Notes under the pieces: model-generated | Seen by the model: the letters and a program-made list of their open reading frames with translations, nothing else | What the model was told of the DNA's origin: nothing | The model's database searches: none | In this document: piece by piece, positions 42,551 through 49,995 of the stretch | How positions within the stretch are numbered: position 1 is the stretch's first letter | How the letters are laid out: every line of letters starts with the position of its first letter | Assembly: GCA_963748005.1 (NCBI GenBank) | Contig: CAVVHH010000002.1 | Coordinates: 1,550,001-1,614,000, forward strand | Source: CAILZL01 sp963748005 | GTDB lineage: Bacteria > Pseudomonadota > Gammaproteobacteria > Steroidobacterales > Steroidobacteraceae | Direction of reading: 5' to 3' | DNA: 64,000 nt | Position numbers and translations under genes: made by a program

Positions 42551-43393
42551 TCACGTCGCCCAGATCCGCGGCAACACAGCTTCACGCCGTATCACGCGTG
42601 GACGCAAGCACTGCCATACACGCAGCAACAAGTGCTTCGTCTCAGCACTGTCGACACACAGACATCTGCACAACAACATGCCATCAATCAAGGTACAACC
42701 AATTTTTTCAGCATCCAGCTCCAGCTCGCGTACTGCCTGCACATCGGCGCTGGTTGCCGGATATGCGGCGAGCGTACCCAATGCGCCTCTGCCCTGCAGT
42801 CCCCAGACCGCTTGTTGCATCTGTCCTGTGCCATCAACATGCAGATGGTCCAGCAATAGCGGCTTGCCGTTCAGCCACAATTCGAGCCCCTGTCGCACGT
42901 GCCCTGCGACAAATGGCTCATCACCCGCGCGCCTTCCATAGCAATTGATTTCCCAGGCGATACAGCGCGAGTCGGCATCCAGATCAATACGCGTCAGCGT
43001 GCGTGCCTGCGCCTGATTGAAATAGATGGTTTCCTGCGGCAACCACTCCAGCGTTGCCGCAGTGAGCTGCAGATGTTGCCGCAACACCGACACCCGGCCC
43101 GCTGCAGCGCGATAAAACTTGGTCGCCGCAGGCGTAGTAATCAGTGCATGCGCTCGCGCCTCCAGCTGGGTATGCAACTGCAAGTGATCGCCACCAGCAA
43201 TGCCGCCCGGCGGATGAATCAGGTACACATGGCACACATCGCCTTCCGGATAGAAGGGACGTTGTACCAGCAACGGGCCAACATGTTTGCGTTTCGCCAG
43301 CACCGTGCGTGTGCCCTGTACGGCAAAACGCAGCTGCAACTCGGCGCGCCAGCTGGCTTGGGCATCGAGTTCTGGCGCGAGCTTGGCATTCAT
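42551..43393 (-). CDS. ureD: Urease accessory protein UreD
   Basis: Scaffold accessory protein that binds the apo-urease and the UreFG complex. The 280-residue protein has the family marks ARTVLAKRKHVGPLLVQRPF-like N-terminus (residues about 28-48), HPPGGIAGGDHLQL (about 58-71) and TTPAATKFYRA. It is the first ure gene; 258 nt of repeats separate it from urtE. Confidence 0.95.
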   Translation of the reverse strand: MNAKLAPELDAQASWRAELQLRFAVQGTRTVLAKRKHVGPLLVQRPFYPEGDVCHVYLIHPPGGIAGGDHLQLHTQLEARAHALITTPAATKFYRAAAGRVSVLRQHLQLTAATLEWLPQETIYFNQAQARTLTRIDLDADSRCIAWEINCYGRRAGDEPFVAGHVRQGLELWLNGKPLLLDHLHVDGTGQMQQAVWGLQGRGALGTLAAYPATSADVQAVRELELDAEKIGCTLIDGMLLCRCLCVDSAETKHLLLRVWQCLRPRVIRREAVLPRIWAT

Positions 43394-43474
43394 GTGTTGA
43401 TGATAGGGGAGCAGAACGTGGTTGTGCAGCAGATACCTGCTTCGTACTAAGTGCCAGGCTGCGAAAACAGGACG

Positions 43475-43507
43475 CTTCGACGGAGTTTATCCTGAGCGAA
43501 GTCGAAG
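43475..43507. repeat. Short CTTCGAC inverted repeat
   Basis: CTTCGAC (43475-43481) and GTCGAAG (43501-43507) flank GGAGTTTATCCTGAGCGAA, a decayed-looking member of the TTCGAC/CTGAGCG repeat family; it is followed by CTCAGCGACCGG, a piece also present in the repeat before recG. Confidence 0.55.
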
Positions 43508-43543
43508 GGCTCAGCGACCGGAATTGTCGATGGATCATCGTGT

Positions 43544-43607
43544 GTAGGGGCGGTTCGTGAACCGCCCTCCCAATTCTCAAGAAAGGTCGTTCACGAACGA
43601 CCCCTAC
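43544..43607. repeat. GTAGGGGCG/CCCCTAC repeat between ureD and urtE
   Basis: 64-bp element with left half GTAGGGGCGGTTCGTGAACC (identical to the copy at 42042) and right half GTCGTTCACGAACGACCCCT then AC. Fourth member of its family in the window. Confidence 0.88.
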
Positions 43608-43651
43608 GTCCGAGTCGAAGCCTGCCCGATGTGTCGCCAACAATCCCAAGA

Positions 43652-44347
43652 TCATACCGTCAGATGATGCTTGACCAGTTCGTCGCTCAGCTCGTTGATC
43701 TGACCGCCCACCACCAGCCGGCCCTTGTCGATGATGCGGAATTCGCTGGCGACGCGGCGCGCGAATGGCAGTTTCTGCTCCACCAGCAGGATGGTCAGAC
43801 CCTGTTCGCGATTGAGTTTCTGCAGCACTTCGCCGATTTCGTGAACGATGTTGGGTTGAATACCCTCGGTGGGTTCATCCAGGATCAGGAAACGCGGCTC
43901 GATGATCAGCGCGCGGCCGATGGCCAGCTGTTGTTGCTGGCCGCCGGACAGGTCGCCGCCGCGGCGCCTGAGCATCTGCTTGAGCACTGGGAACATTTCA
44001 AAGATGTGTTCGGGAATGGTACGGCGCTTATCCTTTCTGACGGGCAGACCGATGCGCAGATTTTCTTCCACGGTCAACTGCGAAAAGATTTCGCGGCCCT
44101 GTGGCACATAGCCGATACCCAGCGGTGCGCGCCGCTCTGCTGCCATGCCACGAATGTCGTTGCCTTCGTATTCAATCTGGCCAGACTGCGTCTTGATCAG
44201 ACCCATGATGCTTCTGAGCAGCGTGGTCTTGCCCATGCCATTGCGGCCCATCAGGCAGGTGATGGAACCGGTGGGCACGGTCATGTTCACGTCCCACAAC
44301 GTGTGGCTACCGCCGTAAAACTGGTTGAGGGATTTGATGGTCAGCAT
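43652..44347 (-). CDS. urtE: Urea ABC transporter ATPase UrtE
   Basis: LivF-type ATPase of the high-affinity urea importer. The 231-residue protein has Walker A GRNGMGKT (residues about 34-41), signature LSGGQQQQLAIGRAL (about 132-146) and Walker B FLILDEPTEGIQPNI. It is the last urt gene, upstream of ureD in the same direction. Confidence 0.95.
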   Translation of the reverse strand: MLTIKSLNQFYGGSHTLWDVNMTVPTGSITCLMGRNGMGKTTLLRSIMGLIKTQSGQIEYEGNDIRGMAAERRAPLGIGYVPQGREIFSQLTVEENLRIGLPVRKDKRRTIPEHIFEMFPVLKQMLRRRGGDLSGGQQQQLAIGRALIIEPRFLILDEPTEGIQPNIVHEIGEVLQKLNREQGLTILLVEQKLPFARRVASEFRIIDKGRLVVGGQINELSDELVKHHLTV

Positions 44348-44353
44348 GAAGAG

Positions 44354-44453
44354 TCACCCTCACCCCAACCCTCTCCCTGAGGGAGAGGGAGCGAAACTAC
44401 AGAGCTCCACGCTCTTCCCCTCTCCCTCCAGGGAGAGGGCAGGGTGAGGGTGA
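44354..44453. repeat. CCCTCACCC/CCCTCTCCC composite repeat between urtD and urtE
   Basis: Outer arms TCACCCTCACCC (from 44354) and GGGTGAGGGTGA (44442-44453) enclose hairpins CCCTCTCCCTGAGGGAGAGG and CCCTCTCCCTCCAGGGAGAG. It fills almost the entire 126-nt gap. Confidence 0.85.
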
Positions 44454-44473
44454 TTCGACGCGTGAATAACGTA

Positions 44474-45298
44474 TCACTCACCGAGATACACCTCTTTTAC
44501 CTTGGCGTTGTTCTGCACTTCGTCCATGCTGCCTTCGGCCAGTACGTGGCCTTCGTGCAGTACCGTGACGGTCCTGGCGATCGAGCGCACAAACACCATG
44601 TCGTGTTCCACCACCACCACCGAATGCTTGCCGGCCAGCGACGTCAGCAACTCTGCAGTGCGTTCGGTTTCCTGTGGGGTCATGCCGGCGACGGGCTCAT
44701 CTACCAGCAGCAACTGCGGGTCCTGCATCAGCAGCATGCCGATTTCCAGCCATTGTTTCTGGCCGTGTGACAGTGCCCCGGCGCGACGCTGGATGTGATC
44801 CTGCAGGTTGATGATCTCCAGCACCTCATCAATACGCCCGTATTGTGCCTTACTCAACGCCGCATGCAGTGTCGGCCATACCGACTTGCGGCCGGTCATG
44901 GCCAGTTCCAGATTTTCAAACACGCTGTGGTGTTCGAAGATCGTGGGCTTCTGAAATTTGCGGCCAATGCCCGCTTCGGCAATTTCCGGTTCGGTCATCT
45001 CCAGCAGGTTCATGGTCTGACCGAAATATGCGGTGCCACTGTCCGGGCGAGTCTTGCCGGTGATCACATCCATCATGGTGGTCTTGCCGGCGCCGTTGGG
45101 CCCGATGATGCAGCGTAGTTCGCCCACAGTGATATACAGCGTCAGTGCATTCAACGCCTTGAAGCCATCAAAGCTCACCGTGATGTCTTCGAGATACAGG
45201 ATGGTGTCGTGCGAAATGTCCGGGCCGGGTCCACGACTGCGTTTATCCGGCCCAAGCCAGCGTCCGAAGGGACGCTTCAACATGGCCATGGCGTTCAT
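44474..45298 (-). CDS. urtD: Urea ABC transporter ATPase UrtD
   Basis: LivG-type ATPase of the urea importer. The 274-residue protein has Walker A GPNGAGKT (about residues 63-70), signature LSHGQKQWLEIGMLL (about 180-194) and Walker B LLLVDEPVAGMTPQE. The first 25 residues are an extension before the domain (RWLGPDKRSRGPGPD). It overlaps urtC by 4 nt. Confidence 0.95.
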   Translation of the reverse strand: MNAMAMLKRPFGRWLGPDKRSRGPGPDISHDTILYLEDITVSFDGFKALNALTLYITVGELRCIIGPNGAGKTTMMDVITGKTRPDSGTAYFGQTMNLLEMTEPEIAEAGIGRKFQKPTIFEHHSVFENLELAMTGRKSVWPTLHAALSKAQYGRIDEVLEIINLQDHIQRRAGALSHGQKQWLEIGMLLMQDPQLLLVDEPVAGMTPQETERTAELLTSLAGKHSVVVVEHDMVFVRSIARTVTVLHEGHVLAEGSMDEVQNNAKVKEVYLGE

Positions 45299-46443
45299 GT
45301 GCGTCCTCCGCTCTTGTTGACCAGCCCGACGATGCCGCGCGGCAGGAACAATGTGGCCAGGACGAATAACGCACCCAGCGCGTACAACCAGAACTCAGGA
45401 AGCGCGGCCGTGAAATAGGTTTTTGCGTAATTGATCAACACCGCGCCGGCCACCGCGCCGTATAAGGTGCCACGTCCACCCACCGCCACCCAGATCACCA
45501 CTTCAATGGAGTTGATGGGCGCGAACTCGCTGGGATTGATGATACCCACCTGCGGCACGTATAGCGCGCCGGCAATACCGGCCAGGATCGCGGAGAACGT
45601 GAACAGCCACACCTTGTATGATTCGACGCGATAGCCGATGAAGCGCGTACGACTTTCAGCGTCGCGGATCGCCGCCACCACGCGCCCGGCGCGCGATGCC
45701 ACGATGTAACGACAGGCCAGATAGGCGAGGATGAGTGCAATCACCGTACAGGTGAACAGGCCAATACGCGTACTGGGTTTCGCCAGCTCAAAGCCCAGCA
45801 GATCCTTGAAGTCGGTGAAGCCATTGTTGCCGCCGAAGCCCATGTCGTTGCGGAAGAACGCCAGCATCAACGCATAGGTGAGCGCCTGCGTAATGATGGA
45901 CAGATACACACCTGTGACGCGCGAGCGGAACGCCAGCCAGCCGAACAGGAAGGCAAGAATGCCGGGCACAACAATCACCATCAGCATGGCAAACCAGAAC
46001 ATGTCGAAGCCATGCCAGAACCAGGGCAGCTCCTTGTAGTTCAGGAACACCATGAAGTCCGGCAGGATGGGATCGCCATATACACCGCGCGGACCGATCT
46101 GCCGCATCAGGTACATGCCCATGGCGTAGCCACCCAACGAAAAGAATGCCGCATGGCCCAGACTGAGAATGCCGCAGTAACCCCACACCAGATCCACTGC
46201 GATGGCCAGCAGGCCATAACACAAATACTTGCCGAGCAAGGTCACGGTATAGCTGGACATGTGCAGCGCCGACGCTTCGGGCAGCAGCAGATGCGACACC
46301 GGCACAATGATGCCCAGCAGCACCAGCAGGCCCAGCAATATCTGGCCGCCGCGGTCGCTTTGCATGGCTTGCAACAGGCGACCGCTGACGTGAGTAGTAC
46401 GTGCGTCGTGCATGATTGGAGGTTCGATAGCCACGCTACTCAT
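45295..46443 (-). CDS. urtC: Urea ABC transporter permease UrtC
   Basis: LivM-type membrane permease. From the ATG at 46443 it has 382 residues with about ten membrane segments. The family marks are YGLLAIAVDLVWGYCGILSL and LGHAAFFSLGGYAMGMYLM, and VAAIRDAESRTRFIGY is the ATPase-contact loop. It starts 1 nt after urtB ends and overlaps urtD. Confidence 0.94.
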   Translation of the reverse strand: MSSVAIEPPIMHDARTTHVSGRLLQAMQSDRGGQILLGLLVLLGIIVPVSHLLLPEASALHMSSYTVTLLGKYLCYGLLAIAVDLVWGYCGILSLGHAAFFSLGGYAMGMYLMRQIGPRGVYGDPILPDFMVFLNYKELPWFWHGFDMFWFAMLMVIVVPGILAFLFGWLAFRSRVTGVYLSIITQALTYALMLAFFRNDMGFGGNNGFTDFKDLLGFELAKPSTRIGLFTCTVIALILAYLACRYIVASRAGRVVAAIRDAESRTRFIGYRVESYKVWLFTFSAILAGIAGALYVPQVGIINPSEFAPINSIEVVIWVAVGGRGTLYGAVAGAVLINYAKTYFTAALPEFWLYALGALFVLATLFLPRGIVGLVNKSGGRT

Positions 46444-46444
46444 A

Positions 46445-48124
46445 TCAACCCTCGGCCGCACGGCCTTTCTGCGGGAACAAGCCGCGTGGCCGTCTTTGAA
46501 TAAACAGGATCAGGAAGATCAGCACGAAAATCTTGGCCAGTACCGCACCGGCATAGGGCTCCAGCAGTTTGCTGATCACACCCAGGGACATGCCGCTGAT
46601 CAGTGTCCCCCACAGATTACCCACGCCACCGAACACCACCACCATGAACGAGTCAACGATGTACTGCTGGCCAAGGTTGGGGCCGACATTGGTGAGCTGA
46701 CTCAACGCCACCCCGGCAACACCGGCGATACCGGAGCCCAGACCAAAGGTCATGGCGTCCACCAGATCGGTGCGAATGCCCATGGCCTTGGCCATGGCGC
46801 GGTTCTGTGCCACGGCGCGTACGTTCAGGCCCAGCGTGGTGCGCTTGAGAATCATCAACAACGCCACGAACACCAGTGCCGTGAACAGCACCACGTACAA
46901 GCGGTTATAGGTCAGCGAGAAGGCTTCATTCACCTGCCAGGAACCGGCCATCCATGGCGGTGTTTCCACCGGTCGATTGTTGGCGGTAAACACGTCGCGT
47001 ACCACCTGCTGCAACAGCAGACTCACACCGAAGGTCGCCAGCAGCGTTTCGAGCGGCCGACCATACAGAAAACGTACCAGGCCACGTTCGATCAATACAC
47101 CCACCAGTCCCGAGACGATGAACGCGGCCGGAATCGCCACCAGCACGGAAGCGCCGATATGATTTGGCATCAACAGTTGAATGACATAGGTCGTGTAGGC
47201 GCCAAGCATCATCAGCTCGCCATGTGCCATGTTGATCACGCCCATCACACCGAAGGTGATGGCCAGACCAATGGCCGACAACACCAGCACCGAGCCCAGG
47301 CTCAGACCGAAGAACACGGTTTCGCCGGCGCCATAAAACGCGCGTGCGGTATCCATGCTGTCGAGCAGTTCGCGCGCAGCCATGCGCACTTCGAGTTCAG
47401 GTTCGCTGAAACTGCCATCTTCATTGGGTGTGACCAGCTGTGTCAGGCGGTTGAACACGTCGGGGTTCAGGCTGCCATGCAGAGTGTCGATGGCCTTCAA
47501 CCTCACTGCAGCGTCGCCGTTATCCAGATCCACCAGCGCGAGGCCAACGTTGATTGCATCTTTGACCTTGGCATTGGTTTCTTTCTGGAACTGCTGACGC
47601 AGCACTTCTGCAGAACTGTCATCCATCGAGCGCAGCATCTCGGCGACCGCAGCCAATCGAGTATCGACATCGTCGCTGGCCAGATCAAACTGCGCCACGG
47701 CGGCACGCAACGCCTTGCGCAACTGGTTGTTGGTGCCGATTTTTTCCAGCGTATCAGCCGCAGCGGTGCCGCTGGCTTGCTGGGTCGCCGCATCGGTGAG
47801 TTGTAGCCCCGCCGGTGTCTCAACTGCCGTGAATACCTTGCCATCGGCGGGGCGGGCATAGAGGTTGCCTTCCAGGAAGGCGTTCAGAATCTGGCGGGTG
47901 GCGGGCGTACGCAGCGCCAACAGTTTGCCGATGATCTCGTTCTTGTCGGCATAACTTGCGGTGGGCAGTTGCGCCAGGAGCGTGGCGAGTTCTGAAGAAT
48001 TCGCCGGGCCACCGGCATCGGCTTGAGCAACGGACTGTTGAGCCTGTGCCGTAAATTGGCACACCAGCATGAGTAATACACCGCTCAAAACATATTGAGC
48101 ACACTTCATCACGAATCTGTACAT
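46445..48124 (-). CDS. urtB: Urea ABC transporter permease UrtB (with periplasmic N-domain)
   Basis: LivH-type permease of the urea importer. From the ATG at 48124 (MYRFVMKCAQYVLSG; GGGAAG upstream; ATG 48109 is the alternative) it has 559 residues. After a signal-like segment there is a periplasmic helical domain of about 240 residues (HEAT-like, with AVAEMLRSMDDSSAEVLRQQ), then the permease with AIGLAITFGVMGVINMAHGE and the loop GLNVRAVAQNRAMAKAMGI. This extra domain is usual for proteobacterial UrtB. Confidence 0.93.
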   Translation of the reverse strand: MYRFVMKCAQYVLSGVLLMLVCQFTAQAQQSVAQADAGGPANSSELATLLAQLPTASYADKNEIIGKLLALRTPATRQILNAFLEGNLYARPADGKVFTAVETPAGLQLTDAATQQASGTAAADTLEKIGTNNQLRKALRAAVAQFDLASDDVDTRLAAVAEMLRSMDDSSAEVLRQQFQKETNAKVKDAINVGLALVDLDNGDAAVRLKAIDTLHGSLNPDVFNRLTQLVTPNEDGSFSEPELEVRMAARELLDSMDTARAFYGAGETVFFGLSLGSVLVLSAIGLAITFGVMGVINMAHGELMMLGAYTTYVIQLLMPNHIGASVLVAIPAAFIVSGLVGVLIERGLVRFLYGRPLETLLATFGVSLLLQQVVRDVFTANNRPVETPPWMAGSWQVNEAFSLTYNRLYVVLFTALVFVALLMILKRTTLGLNVRAVAQNRAMAKAMGIRTDLVDAMTFGLGSGIAGVAGVALSQLTNVGPNLGQQYIVDSFMVVVFGGVGNLWGTLISGMSLGVISKLLEPYAGAVLAKIFVLIFLILFIQRRPRGLFPQKGRAAEG

Positions 48125-48155
48125 GGACTTCCCGAGGGCCTGGCGGAAGCGAAGA

Positions 48156-48189
48156 GTGTTCACTGCCCCGGCGAGGAGGCAGTGAACAC
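48156..48189 (-). promoter_or_regulatory. 12-bp hairpin between urtA and urtB
   Basis: GTGTTCACTGCC (48156-48167) and GGCAGTGAACAC (48178-48189) form a perfect stem with a 10-nt loop and no T-run. It sits 44 nt after the binding-protein gene, where such hairpins commonly protect the upstream mRNA and lower expression of the downstream genes (known for other ABC operons; inferred here). Confidence 0.65.
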
Positions 48190-48232
48190 CGGGTTGCTGA
48201 TAACTAACTGCAATAACGGCTACAGATTACCG

Positions 48233-49522
48233 TTACTGATAGTTCTGACCGGAACACACCTTGGTCTTGGTGTTGTAGTTACCGCACTTGAGCGTCACCC
48301 AGTCGGCTTCGATGTCCTTGCTGCCGGGCAGGAAGTCGGTCCATGCATCGCCCGGCACCAGACCCTTGGTTTGCCATACTGTGTCGAACTGACCATCAGC
48401 ACGCACTTCGCCGATCAACACCGGCTTGGTCAGGTGATGGTTGGGCAACATCTTGGCCATACCGCCGGTGAGGTTGGGCGTCTCGATGCCGATGATGGCG
48501 TCGCTGACCTTGTTCACATCGGTGGTCTTGGCTTTTTCAACGGCCTTTACCCACATCTGGAAACCGATAACGGTCGCTTCCATTGGATCGTTGAAAGTAC
48601 GCTTCGGGTTCTTGGTGAAAGTCTGCCACTTCTTGATCCATTCCTTGTTGATTGGCGCACTGGCGCTCTGGAAGTAGTTCCAGGCGGCCAGGTGACCCAC
48701 CAGGGGCTTGGTGTCGATACCGGCGAGTTCTTCTTCACCCACCGAGAACGCCACCACCGGAATGTCTTCTGCCGAGATCTTCTGATTGCCGAGTTCCTTG
48801 TAGAACGGCACGTTGGCATCGCCGTTGATGGTGGACACTACGGCCGTCTTCTTGCCTGCCGAGCCGAACTTCTTGATATCAGAAACAATGCTCTGCCAGT
48901 CGGAATGACCGAAGGGTGTGTAGTTGATCATGATGTCGGCTTGCGCGACGCCCTTGCTCTTCAGATAGGCTTCGAGAATCTTGTTGGTGGTGCGCGGATA
49001 CACATAGTCGGTGCCCGCCAGCACCCAGCGCTTCACCTTCAGATCATTCATCAGGTAATCGACGGCTGGGATGGCTTGCTGGTTGGGCGCAGCGCCGGTG
49101 TAGAACACATTCTTGGATGATTCTTCACCCTCGTACTGCACTGGATAGAACAGCAGGCCGTTGTTCTTTTCGAACACCGGCAGCACCGACTTGCGTGACA
49201 CGGAGGTCCAGCAACCGAAGGTCACGGCAACCTTGTCCTTCACCAGCAGCTGTTCGGCTTTTTCAGCAAACAGTGGCCAGTTGGAAGCAGGGTCAACGAC
49301 GACGGCTTCGAGCTTCTTGCCCAGCACGCCGCCTTTCTTGTTCTGCTCGTCGATCATCATCAGCACGGTGTCCTTCAGCGTGGTTTCGCTGATGGCCATG
49401 GTGCCGGACAGGGAATGCAGGACACCAACCTTGATGGTGCCCTCGGCGGCCTGCGCCAGCGTGGCGGCGACCATGCTCGCCACCAGCGTCAATGCGGGTA
49501 TCAGTCTCTTGCGAGTACTCAT
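48233..49522 (-). CDS. urtA: Urea ABC transporter substrate-binding protein UrtA
   Basis: Periplasmic urea-binding protein. The 429-residue product has a Sec signal (LTLVASMVAATLAQAAEG, cleavage after AQA) and the UrtA marks KVGVLHSLSGTMAISE, TFGCWTSVSRKSVLPV and LFYPVQYEGEESSKN. It is the first gene of the urt-ure block; the leader region upstream is shared with the divergent permease-kinase. Confidence 0.96.
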   Translation of the reverse strand: MSTRKRLIPALTLVASMVAATLAQAAEGTIKVGVLHSLSGTMAISETTLKDTVLMMIDEQNKKGGVLGKKLEAVVVDPASNWPLFAEKAEQLLVKDKVAVTFGCWTSVSRKSVLPVFEKNNGLLFYPVQYEGEESSKNVFYTGAAPNQQAIPAVDYLMNDLKVKRWVLAGTDYVYPRTTNKILEAYLKSKGVAQADIMINYTPFGHSDWQSIVSDIKKFGSAGKKTAVVSTINGDANVPFYKELGNQKISAEDIPVVAFSVGEEELAGIDTKPLVGHLAAWNYFQSASAPINKEWIKKWQTFTKNPKRTFNDPMEATVIGFQMWVKAVEKAKTTDVNKVSDAIIGIETPNLTGGMAKMLPNHHLTKPVLIGEVRADGQFDTVWQTKGLVPGDAWTDFLPGSKDIEADWVTLKCGNYNTKTKVCSGQNYQ

Positions 49523-49995
49523 TGGATGAACCTCTTTGGGAATGTGTTTGGTGCGTCGGGTGAATCGGGAAATCAGCGTCTGTCCATAGCTGCATTCACC
49601 TTAAGGAAAAGGTTCGCTCATCCGGTATGCGTCATTTGACGTAGCTCGCACTGCACGGCGGGGTGATCGATGTTTTTGCGTTCTGTTAGTGCGTTTGCTT
49701 TTGCAAGTGCACCTAAACAAGGCGCGCATGCTGATGCCGCTTCCGTAACCCCGACTACGTGCTTGAAACCGCACGCAAAAATGCGTTGGCACATGGCTTG
49801 CTTTAAATAGGTGCAAGTCTGTCGCAGAACAACATCCTCAAAGCCAGACATCCGGCCGCAAGGCTGGTAAGCGCGGCCTGGCATTTGCCCTGTCAATAGA
49901 GAAAGACACATACCGGAGTTGCTGAACTTGTTGTCCAGACCTGTCATTCGCGACCGAGTCGACCGCCACCGGTTGGCTCTACCGGGGTGCACCGC
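49523..49995. promoter_or_regulatory. Divergent control region between urtA and the permease-kinase
   Basis: A gap of 473 bp with no gene. It holds a strong sigma-54-type site on the plus strand (49786-49802). TGCACC followed 7 nt later by GGCGC (49708-49725) loosely resembles an NtrC half-site pair, and TGCACCTA there is echoed by TAGGTGCA at 49808-49815. I see no clear sigma-54 or sigma-70 promoter for urtA on the minus strand. Confidence 0.5.
49786..49802 (+). promoter_or_regulatory. Sigma-54-type promoter upstream of the permease-kinase
   Basis: TTGGCACATGGCTTGCT matches the -24/-12 consensus TGGCAC-N5-TTGC exactly, with the invariant GG and GC separated by 10 bp. Transcription would start near 49813, about 180 nt before the kinase start codon. 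Confidence 0.7.

Noticed and set aside
46412..47806. 464-codon plus-strand frame across urtB
   Set aside because: It is a His/Gln-rich shadow of the UrtB frame.
49523..49600. Sigma-54 promoter for urtA on the minus strand
   Set aside because: No GG-N10-GC pair with the surrounding consensus was found on that strand upstream of urtA.
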